Below are positions 55,246-62,741 of a DNA stretch of 64,000 nucleotides, piece after piece (position 1 is the first letter of the stretch; every line of letters starts with the position of its first letter). Below the pieces are notes generated by a model, which saw nothing but the letters and a program-made list of their open reading frames with translations, was not told the DNA's origin and searched no databases. The position numbers and the translations under genes are program-made. Source of the stretch: Burkholderia pseudomultivorans (lineage in GTDB: Bacteria > Pseudomonadota > Gammaproteobacteria > Burkholderiales > Burkholderiaceae); contig NZ_CABVPP010000033.1 of assembly GCF_902499075.1 (NCBI RefSeq), positions 1 through 64,000 of the forward strand, read 5' to 3'.

Positions 55246-56418
55246 ATGAAAAAGAATCTGGTGGCGCTGACGGCAATGTCGGTGCTGTTTCCTCCCGCTC
55301 ACGCACAAAGCAGCGTCACGCTGTTCGGTGTGGTGGATGACGCGCTGACCATCAACACGAATGCGAAGGGTGCGCGTCAGACGTCACTGACGAGTGGCGC
55401 GATGGGTTCACCACGCTGGGGGCTGAAGGGCACGGAAGATCTGGGAGGCGGTCTGAAGTCGCTGTTCTGGATCGAGGGCGGGTTCTCGACCAACACGGGA
55501 GCCCTCGGTCAAGGTGGCGATCTGTTTGGTCGTCAAGCGAAGGTGGGTCTTACGCACGATGCGTGGGGCACCTTGACGCTCGGTCGTCAATACTCGGCGG
55601 GTTATCAACTCATCGGTCCGATGACCTCGGGCGGCAGTTTCGCATTCAGCGGAGCCGGGTTCGGCACGCACCCGGCCGACCTCGATAACCTCGACAGCAC
55701 ATATCGTGTGAATAACGCGATCATCTATACGACGCCACAGATCAGGGGTTTCACAGGCATGGCCATGTACAGCATGGGCGGTATTGCGGGTGCGGCGGGC
55801 GAACGCCAGATTTGGGCGTTGGGCGCACAGTACCTGAGCGGTCCGGTTACGCTGGGCATGGGATATCAACAGTCGGACCGGCCGAACTTCTCGGTCAACG
55901 GCGTGAATCCGTCAGCGAGCTCCACGGGACTCAACATGACGAGTCCGGTCAACCAGGGATACGCTTCCGCCGGTGTGCAAAAAACGTTCGCGGCTGGTGC
56001 GTCGTACAACTTCGGCAAGGGCACGGTTGCCGCGATTTTTAGCAACTCGCGTTACATGCATCTGGGCTCGACGGCCGTTGCCGGGCTTCCTGCCGTGGCG
56101 GCGGGTTACACGGGAACGGCGTCGTTCAACATTGGTGAACTGAACGCGAGATATTACGTCAGCCCGGTGCTGATGCTGGGTGCCGCCTATGCGTACACGC
56201 GCGCATCCGGCGTGAATTCGGCTACCTACCAGCAGGTCAATGCAGTGGTCGACTACTTCTTTTCCAAGCGGACGGACATTTATGCCGGCGGGGTATTCCA
56301 GCGCGCGTCGGGGACGAACTCGCTCGGCGAGAAGGCGGTGGCGGCCATCAATGGTGCTACCGCTTCAAGCAGTAACCGTCAGCTGGTGGCGGTCATCGGA
56401 ATTGGTCATAGGTTTTGA
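55246..56418 (+). CDS. OmpC-type trimeric outer-membrane porin
   Basis: A 390-residue Gram-negative porin with signal MKKNLVALTAMSVLFPPAHA, first strand QSSVTLFGVVDDALT, conserved GLKGTEDLGGGLKSLFWIEG and LTLGRQYSAGY, and a C-terminal IGIGHRF strand ending in Phe. It lies alone 267 bases after the transketolase genes, behind an AT-rich leader, and probably admits the substrate of this cluster. The two porins in the window (this and 23999-25195) flank different catabolic modules. Confidence 0.93.
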   Translation: MKKNLVALTAMSVLFPPAHAQSSVTLFGVVDDALTINTNAKGARQTSLTSGAMGSPRWGLKGTEDLGGGLKSLFWIEGGFSTNTGALGQGGDLFGRQAKVGLTHDAWGTLTLGRQYSAGYQLIGPMTSGGSFAFSGAGFGTHPADLDNLDSTYRVNNAIIYTTPQIRGFTGMAMYSMGGIAGAAGERQIWALGAQYLSGPVTLGMGYQQSDRPNFSVNGVNPSASSTGLNMTSPVNQGYASAGVQKTFAAGASYNFGKGTVAAIFSNSRYMHLGSTAVAGLPAVAAGYTGTASFNIGELNARYYVSPVLMLGAAYAYTRASGVNSATYQQVNAVVDYFFSKRTDIYAGGVFQRASGTNSLGEKAVAAINGATASSSNRQLVAVIGIGHRF

Positions 56419-56822
56419 TCGATTTCGATTTTTTTGTTCTCGACGGGGCAGTGTCAAACGGGGAACAAAAGGAAAGCGGCGCCACGACGCACGAGGAAGC
56501 GGAGGCGCTCCGTGCCTGATCGTGCCAGTCTCTCTGGTCCGATTGTTGGCGAAGACTATCTGGCGCGTAGCAAGCTTGGTGGACGGCTGCCGATGTTTGG
56601 CGATGTACGGTGTCGTCTATTCCACATGGTGGACCAACGAACTTGTGCCGGGGACATATCGGGGGCATGACAGCCTGACGTTTTGGAGACTCCTCGCGAT
56701 GCAAGCGTTTCGTAATTTTGTTTTGTTCCGGTCCCCCTGTCGAGCCACACCCGACCTCGCCCCCAAACCCGGCGAGCATCCTCGATCCCGCGGGGTTTTT
56801 TGTCGGTCCGCGCGCAACGAAC
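56419..56822. other. 404-base intergenic stretch at the island's right edge
   Basis: No gene is recognised. A possible plus-strand terminator lies at 56764-56803 (AACCC...GGGTT with GCGAG/CTCG inside, then six T), which could end porin transcription. Composition shifts here from mixed to the high-GC core pattern, so the boundary of the accessory region probably lies in this gap. No tRNA fragment or integrase was found. Confidence 0.45.
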
Positions 56823-57926
56823 CTACGGCAGCGTCCGCGTGTCGGCCGCGCTCGTCGTCACCTCCCGATAAAACCCGTCGATCGCATCGACCATCTGCGA
56901 CAGCCCCGGCTGTTCCAGCGGATAGTGCCCCGCGTTGTCGAGCATCACGACCTTCACCGGCTCCTTGCGGATGCGCTGCAGAAACGGCGTGCTCAGATGC
57001 AGCGGCGTCCAGCGATCGGCGGCCGGCTGCGTCAGCAGCACCGGACAGACGGCGAAATCCTCCGGCTCGACCGCCGGCCGGTACGTCATGTAGGAACTCA
57101 GAAAGGCCATCGTCATCGCGTTGCCTGCGGACGTACGGTCGGACAGCCACACCTTCAGCGCAGCCGGGTCGTTGACCAGCGCGGACATCTTGCTGGCCAT
57201 CGTCATCGGGATGCGCATCGACCTGACGAGCGGCGTGTGCGCGGCGAGATTCGTCATCGGGCCGCCGACACGGCTCATGAACAGGTTGCGTGCGGTCTCG
57301 TCGCGCACCTGCTGGCTGCGCTGATCGAGAAAGGTCATCCCGACGATGCCCGTGACCTTGCCGTTCAGCGCAGCCACGTGATACGTGAGCATGCCGCCCG
57401 CGCTCAGCCCGTACAGCACGATCGGCCGGTCGTCCTTCGCGCGCTCCGCGTCGATCAGGTCGCTGCCGGCCTGCACCCAGTCGTCGTAGCGGATCAGCGC
57501 ACCCTTGGCGACTTCGGTCATCCCGTATTCGGGCATGTCGACCGCGATCGTCTCGTAGCCGCGACGCGCGAGCTGCTCGCCGAGGATCATCGACATCTGC
57601 CGCCCGTTGGTGCCCACGCCGTGGAACAGGATCACCTTCACTTTCGCCTGAGGATTGCGGTACGTGTCGAGATGGAGGCGGTTGCCGTGCCAGTTCCACC
57701 ATTCCTCGTGCGGCAACTGGCTGTCGTTCCACTGGAAGTCGGGCGGCAGGAATTTCTGCATGTCGCGCCAGACGGGCTGGTCGGCGTAGGTCTTGGGCAT
57801 GGCGGCGGAATCCGATAAGGGGAGCGAGACGGCATCGTCGGCAAACGCAGGGGCATGCAGCGCGCTCGACACGCCGAGGGCCAGCAGCAGGTTTTTCGCC
57901 GAACGGGGAAGCGGAGCGGATTTCAT
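56823..57926 (-). CDS. Exported alpha/beta hydrolase
   Basis: A 367-residue alpha/beta-hydrolase-fold protein with a signal peptide ending APAFA. The nucleophile elbow is GLSAGG, the oxyanion region is VILFHGVGTNGRQMS, the acid is in the QPAADRWTPL region and the catalytic His in NAGHYPLEQPG. Substrate unknown; lipase, esterase or lysophospholipase roles all fit. ATG 57926 is used; an earlier in-frame start (57965) lacks a signal peptide at its end. It is divergent from an AraC regulator 99 bases away, which probably controls it. Confidence 0.87.
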   Translation of the reverse strand: MKSAPLPRSAKNLLLALGVSSALHAPAFADDAVSLPLSDSAAMPKTYADQPVWRDMQKFLPPDFQWNDSQLPHEEWWNWHGNRLHLDTYRNPQAKVKVILFHGVGTNGRQMSMILGEQLARRGYETIAVDMPEYGMTEVAKGALIRYDDWVQAGSDLIDAERAKDDRPIVLYGLSAGGMLTYHVAALNGKVTGIVGMTFLDQRSQQVRDETARNLFMSRVGGPMTNLAAHTPLVRSMRIPMTMASKMSALVNDPAALKVWLSDRTSAGNAMTMAFLSSYMTYRPAVEPEDFAVCPVLLTQPAADRWTPLHLSTPFLQRIRKEPVKVVMLDNAGHYPLEQPGLSQMVDAIDGFYREVTTSAADTRTLP

Positions 57927-58025
57927 GGCGGGGACGATCCGTGCAGGTTGCGATGACCTCATCATGCTCTGCGGACGTCGTGCGATCCATGCTGACGCGG
58001 GCCAACCGCTTTAGAATCCAGGCCA

Positions 58026-59066
58026 ATGGATATCGCGAGGCGCTTCATGACCGTCTGGAACTTCGCACGCAGCCCGGCTTCCGTCCTGCTCATGATCGAG
58101 TTCGGCCGCAGCAGGGCGATTGCGCCGCCCGCGCTGCTCAAGGGCTCGCAGCTCACGCTGAAGCAGCTCGCCGACCCGGATTTCACGGTGCTGGCCGCGC
58201 AGGAGCTGACCGTCGCGTCGAACCTGCTGAGCCTGACCGGCAACGAGGCCGGCGTGGGGCTGAAGGTCGGGCTGTCCTATCAGCTGTCGGCCTACGGATT
58301 GCTCGGCTACGGGCTGATGAGCAGCGCGACGGGCCGGGACGCGATCGCGCTGGCCGGCCGCTATCTGGCGTTGACCTATACGTTCGTCGGGATGCGTTAT
58401 CGCCGGGTCGGGCGGCACGACGCGGTCGCGTTCGAGCCGTCGCCGGAATTGTCCCCGAACCTGCAGCGCTTCTTCGTCGAGCGCGCGATGGGCGCGACCT
58501 GCCGCGTGCTGCGCGACGTGATGGGCCCGGCCTTCGCGCTCGCGACCTTCGACCTTGCGTACGGCGCCGAGCCGGGCGGCCGTCAGCAGGTACTGGGCAC
58601 GAAGGTCCGGTACGAACAGCCGGCGAGCGAGATCACGTTCGAGCACGCGCAACTCGAACGCCCGCTGCCGCAGGCGAACGCCGCCACCGCGGCGATGTGC
58701 GAGCGGATGTGCGCCGAGCTGCTGTCGCGCAGGCGCACGCGCGTCGACATCGTGTCGTTCCTCAACGAATACCTGGCCACGCACGCGTTCGAGCGGCCGC
58801 CGCAACTGAAGGATGTCGCGGCGCTGCTCAACACGAGCGAGCGCACGCTCAAGCGCCGGCTTCAGGAAGAGGGCGCGTGCTTTCGCGACATCTCGAACGC
58901 GGTCCGCAAGGCGCGCGCGCAGGCGCTGGTCGCCGAAGGGCGGCTGTCGATCAAGGAGATCGCGCAGGAACTGGGGTTCAGCGACATGTCGTCGTTCTCG
59001 CAGGCGTACAAGCGATGGACGGGCGTGGCGCCGAGCGTGTCGCGGCAAGGGGCGGGCGGTTTGTAG
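58026..59066 (+). CDS. AraC-family regulator divergent from the hydrolase
   Basis: A 346-residue regulator with an arabinose-binding-like N-terminal domain (SVLLMIEFGRSRAIAPPALLKGS onward) and a C-terminal double helix-turn-helix (QLKDVAALLNTSERTLKRRL; LSIKEIAQELGFSDMSSFSQAYKRWTG). Same architecture as the two island regulators but core-like in base composition. Its position suggests control of the exported hydrolase. Confidence 0.9.
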   Translation: MDIARRFMTVWNFARSPASVLLMIEFGRSRAIAPPALLKGSQLTLKQLADPDFTVLAAQELTVASNLLSLTGNEAGVGLKVGLSYQLSAYGLLGYGLMSSATGRDAIALAGRYLALTYTFVGMRYRRVGRHDAVAFEPSPELSPNLQRFFVERAMGATCRVLRDVMGPAFALATFDLAYGAEPGGRQQVLGTKVRYEQPASEITFEHAQLERPLPQANAATAAMCERMCAELLSRRRTRVDIVSFLNEYLATHAFERPPQLKDVAALLNTSERTLKRRLQEEGACFRDISNAVRKARAQALVAEGRLSIKEIAQELGFSDMSSFSQAYKRWTGVAPSVSRQGAGGL

Positions 59067-59139
59067 CAGGCGGCGCGACCGTACACTACGGCGATGGACC
59101 CTCGGACATCGGCGGGCCCCCGCAAAGGAGCGATCGAAC

Positions 59140-59769
59140 ATGAAACTGCTGCTGGTCGGCGCGACCGGACTGGTCGGACGCCACGTCCTCGATGCGGCGC
59201 TCGCCGATCCGCGCGTGACGCGCATCGTCGTCGTCGCGCGCCGTCCTTTGTCGCCGCATCCGAAGCTGCAGGCGGTGGCGGTCGACTTCGAGCAGTTGCC
59301 CGCCGACGCCGGCTGGTGGCGCGCCGACGCCGTGATCTGCACGCTGGGCACGACGATGCGCGCCGCCGGATCGCAGACGGCGTTCCGGCGCGTCGATCAC
59401 GACTATCCGCTCGAGGTTGCGCGCCTCGCGCATCGGCACGGCACGCCGACCTACGTACTGAATTCCGCGCTCGGCGCGAATCCGGCGTCGCGCGTGTTCT
59501 ACAGCCGCGTGAAGGGCGAGGTGGAGCGCGCGCTCGCGGACGTCGGGTTCACGTCGCTGACGTACGTGCGTCCCGGCGTGATCGGCGGCAGCCGTGACGA
59601 GTTCCGGCTCGGCGAACGCGCGCTGCTGCTCGCACTGGGCCTCGCGGGCGCGCTGCTGCCGCCGAAGTGGCGCGTGAATCCCGCGCCACGAATTGCGCGT
59701 GCGCTGCTCGACGCCGCGCTCGACGCGCGGCCGGGCGTGCATGTCGTCGCGTCGGACCGGCTGGTCTGA
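59140..59769 (+). CDS. NAD(P)-binding Rossmann-fold protein
   Basis: A 209-residue short oxidoreductase-like protein of the NAD-dependent epimerase / atypical SDR group. The nucleotide loop VGATGLVGRHVL is at residues 5-16. A Tyr-x-x-x-Lys-like pair occurs at FYSRVKGEVE, followed by YVRPGVIGG. AAAGGAG lies 9 bases before the ATG. It starts 73 bases after the AraC gene. The function is not assigned; similar proteins are often annotated as nucleoside-diphosphate-sugar epimerases. Confidence 0.85.
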   Translation: MKLLLVGATGLVGRHVLDAALADPRVTRIVVVARRPLSPHPKLQAVAVDFEQLPADAGWWRADAVICTLGTTMRAAGSQTAFRRVDHDYPLEVARLAHRHGTPTYVLNSALGANPASRVFYSRVKGEVERALADVGFTSLTYVRPGVIGGSRDEFRLGERALLLALGLAGALLPPKWRVNPAPRIARALLDAALDARPGVHVVASDRLV

Positions 59770-59901
59770 GCGGCGAACGACGCTGCTCCTGACCTTTCTC
59801 TTTCCATGCACAACCTTTCATAACGCTGCGTGTAGTACACCGATCGATCCCACACGCACAAAAAAGCGACGCAAGCCGGGTATTTCCTGATATCGGACAA
59901 G

Positions 59902-59913
59902 TTGTATATACAA
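59902..59913. promoter_or_regulatory. 12-bp palindrome TTGTATATACAA upstream of the NCS1 permease
   Basis: A perfect palindrome of the kind bound by GntR-family regulators (TTGTAT/ATACAA), 174 bases before the permease start. No GntR gene is present in the window. The 317 bases from 59770 to 60086 hold only this. Confidence 0.45.
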
Positions 59914-60086
59914 GATTATGCGCAGGCAATGCCGGCCCGCGTCGCGCGTGCGCGCACCGTGCAGATCGTGCGTGGCCCTGGCCGGCGATCCGCGGCGACC
60001 CGCATCGAAGCGCCGAAACGGCGGCTCGACACGTTCCCCGTCCCGTTCGAACCATTTGTCGTCCCGAGTCATCTGGAGATTTGCCC

Positions 60087-61517
60087 GTGTCAACGAATCC
60101 CACTGGAAACGCCGGCGGCCTGATCGAGGTCCGCTCGATCGACTTCATCCCCGACGCCGAGCGTCACGGCGGCTTGCTGAGCCAGTTCACGCTGTGGCTG
60201 TCGGCGAACATGCAGATCACGGCGATCGTCACGGGCGCGCTGGCGGTCGTGCTCGGCGGCGACGTGTTCTGGTCGCTGGTCGCGCTGCTGCTCGGCCAGC
60301 TCGTCGGCGGCGCGGTGATGGCGCTGCACGGCGCGCAGGGGCCGCAGCTCGGCCTGCCGCAGATGATTTCGAGCCGCGTGCAGTTCGGCGTCTATGGCGC
60401 GATGATCCCGATCGTGCTCGTGTGCCTGATGTACATCGGCTTTTCCGCGAGCGGCTCGGTGCTGGCCGGGCAGGCCGTCGCGCAGCTGCTGCACATCGAC
60501 GACGCGGCCGGCATCCTGCTGTTCGCGGCCGTGATCGTCGTGCTGACCGTGTGCGGCTATCGCGCGATCCACTTCGTCGGCCGGATCGCGAGCGTGGTCG
60601 GTATCGTCGCGTTCGTCTACATGTTCACGCAGCTGTTCGCGAACCACGATATCGGCGCGCTGCTCGCGAACCGGCACTTCTCGCTGGCGAGCTTCCTGCT
60701 GTCGATGTCGCTGTCCGCGTCGTGGCAGATCGCGTTCGGCCCGTACGTCGCCGACTATTCGCGCTACCTGCCGCGCTCGACGTCGTCGGTCGGCACGTTC
60801 CTCGCGGTCGGTCTCGGTTCGGTGATCGGCGCGCAGGCCGCGATGGTGTTCGGCGTGTTCGCAGCGGCGCTGGCCGGCAGCGGCTTCGCGCACCATGAAG
60901 TCGCGTACATCGTCGGCCTCGGCTCGACGGGCGCGGTGGCCGCGCTGCTGTATTTCAGCATCGCGTTCGGCAAGGTCACGGTGACGGCGCTCAACGCCTA
61001 CGGCAGCTTCATGTCGATGGCGACGATCGTCAGCGGCTTTCGCGGCAAGCGCGCGGTGTCGTCGCGCAGCCGCATGGTCTACATCTTCGGGATGATCTGC
61101 GTGTCGACGCTGCTCGCGCTCGCCGGCCGGCATTCGTTCCTGAAGGAGTTCACGGCCTTCATCCTGTTCCTGCTCGCGTTCTTCACGCCGTGGAGCGCGA
61201 TCAACCTCGTCGACTACTACTGCTTCACGCGCTCGCGCTACGACGTGCCCGCGCTGTCCGACCCGGACGGCCGCTACGGCCGCTGGAACGCGATGGCGAT
61301 CGCGATCTACGTGGTTGGCATCGTCGTGCAGCTGCCGTTCATGTCGACGCACCTCTACACGGGGCCGCTCGTCGATGCGCTCGGCGGCACCGATATCTCG
61401 TGGATTCTCGGCCTCGTCGTGCCAGCCGTGCTGTATTACGTCGGCGCGCGCGCGTCGCGTCGCAGCATCCCGGAGCGCCTGATCCTGCCGCTCGAACGCG
61501 GCGAAGCCCAGCACTGA
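60087..61517 (+). CDS. NCS1-family nucleobase permease (cytosine/purine type)
   Basis: A 476-residue 12-helix NCS1 transporter. Family blocks are FTLWLSANMQITAIVTGAL, GPQLGLPQMISSRVQFGVYG, SASWQIAFGPYVADYSRYLP and FTPWSAINLVDYYCFTRSRYD. It should import a purine, cytosine, hydantoin or related base by Na+ or H+ symport. GTG 60087 is chosen because GGAG ends 8 bases before it; TTG 60081 is the alternative. It stands alone, with no salvage enzyme beside it in the window. Confidence 0.92.
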   Translation: MSTNPTGNAGGLIEVRSIDFIPDAERHGGLLSQFTLWLSANMQITAIVTGALAVVLGGDVFWSLVALLLGQLVGGAVMALHGAQGPQLGLPQMISSRVQFGVYGAMIPIVLVCLMYIGFSASGSVLAGQAVAQLLHIDDAAGILLFAAVIVVLTVCGYRAIHFVGRIASVVGIVAFVYMFTQLFANHDIGALLANRHFSLASFLLSMSLSASWQIAFGPYVADYSRYLPRSTSSVGTFLAVGLGSVIGAQAAMVFGVFAAALAGSGFAHHEVAYIVGLGSTGAVAALLYFSIAFGKVTVTALNAYGSFMSMATIVSGFRGKRAVSSRSRMVYIFGMICVSTLLALAGRHSFLKEFTAFILFLLAFFTPWSAINLVDYYCFTRSRYDVPALSDPDGRYGRWNAMAIAIYVVGIVVQLPFMSTHLYTGPLVDALGGTDISWILGLVVPAVLYYVGARASRRSIPERLILPLERGEAQH

Positions 61518-61590
61518 CGGCGAGCCTCCCGCATCGGGCCGGCATGCGGCCGGCCCAGGCGGCTTGCCGCGTCCGCGCCGCCCTGCGCCG

Positions 61591-62547
61591 CTATTTCCCC
61601 AGCCGCTCCGCCAGCGCATAGCGCTGCATGCAGCGCTCCATCGCGTCGAGAAACGCCAGCTCGGCCGCATTCATCTTGCGGTCGCGATGCCACAGCAGGA
61701 ACACGTCGACGTCGACCAGCCCGTCGTCGGGCGGCAGCCGCCACAGCCGCTGCTGCGCGATGTCGTCGCGCACGATGTGCTCGGGCAGGCAGCCGATCCC
61801 GTAGCCCGCGAAGATCAGCCGCCGCACTTCCTCGAGGCTCGGCGACGACGCGACGATGCGCCCGGTAAAGCCCTTCTGGTCGCGAAATACCGTGAGCGGC
61901 GACAGGCTGTCGCCGATCTGGTCGCTCGTGAACGACACGAAGTTCTCCGCGAGCAGATCCTCCATCCGCAGCTGCGTCTGGCCGAACAGCCGGTGATGGC
62001 GGCCGCAATAGATCGCATAGCGCTGGCGCAGGAAGCAGCGCATCTCCAGCTTGTCGTGCGGCGTGCGGCACAGGCCGAGCCCGGCCGTCGCGGTCTTCTG
62101 CAGCAGCGACGACAGGATGTCCGACGAGCGCATCACGTCGATCTGCAGGTCGATGCGCGGATACGCGCGATGGAAATCCGCCAGGAATTCGTCGTAGACG
62201 GGCGACTCGATGCGGCTCACGGTCAGCAGGCGAATCGAGCCGGTGAGGTCGGCGCTGCCGTCGTCGAGCTCGGTTTCGAGGCGCGAGATGCCGCCGTAGA
62301 TGTCGCTCGCGATCCGGTACACGGCTTCGCCGGCCGGCGTCGGCGCGAAGTGCGCGCCGCGCCGCTCGATCAGCCGGCGTTCGAGCGCGTCCTCGAGCCG
62401 CCGCAGCGCCTGGCTCACGGCCGGCTGCGTCACGTGCAGGCGCGCGGCGGCGCGGCTCACGCTGCGCTCCTGCATGATCACCAGATAGGTGCGCAGCAGG
62501 TTCCAGTCGAGGCGGTCGTTCAGGAAGGGGGCGAGGTCGGGGCGCAT
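61591..62547 (-). CDS. LysR-family regulator
   Basis: A 318-residue LysR regulator with N-terminal winged helix-turn-helix (LRTYLVIMQERSVSRAAARL, TQPAVSQALRRLED) and a periplasmic-binding-like effector domain. It is divergent from the MHS-type transporter gene, 194 bases apart, with a 13-base inverted repeat in between, so it most likely controls that transporter in response to its substrate. Confidence 0.93.
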   Translation of the reverse strand: MRPDLAPFLNDRLDWNLLRTYLVIMQERSVSRAAARLHVTQPAVSQALRRLEDALERRLIERRGAHFAPTPAGEAVYRIASDIYGGISRLETELDDGSADLTGSIRLLTVSRIESPVYDEFLADFHRAYPRIDLQIDVMRSSDILSSLLQKTATAGLGLCRTPHDKLEMRCFLRQRYAIYCGRHHRLFGQTQLRMEDLLAENFVSFTSDQIGDSLSPLTVFRDQKGFTGRIVASSPSLEEVRRLIFAGYGIGCLPEHIVRDDIAQQRLWRLPPDDGLVDVDVFLLWHRDRKMNAAELAFLDAMERCMQRYALAERLGK

Positions 62548-62579
62548 CGGGTCTCCGCAGCGAGGCGTCGGGTCATTGC

Positions 62580-62625
62580 ATTAGTAAAATTTATATCGCG
62601 AATAATAACTTGAAATTTGACTAAT
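62580..62625. promoter_or_regulatory. Inverted-repeat operator between LysR and MHS transporter genes
   Basis: ATTAGTAAAATTT (62580-62592) and AAATTTGACTAAT (62613-62625) are inverted repeats matching at 12 of 13 positions, in an AT-rich patch of an otherwise GC-rich gap. Location and form suit LysR binding and autoregulation. Confidence 0.65.
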
Positions 62626-62741
62626 GATTTGCGGTCGCCGATAAAGGAGGGGCGCCGCATCGTGCGGCGCGAGGCCGCACGAGACGGCCGGCCATCACGA
62701 TAGGGCGTGCCGCTTCGACGCGGTGCGCATCAGGAGCACGC

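Noticed and set aside
56728-56745. Possible copy of the tRNA-Leu 3' end as an attachment repeat (shared CCGGTCCCC)
   Set aside because: Only nine bases match, with no flanking similarity, which is too short for an integrase attachment site.
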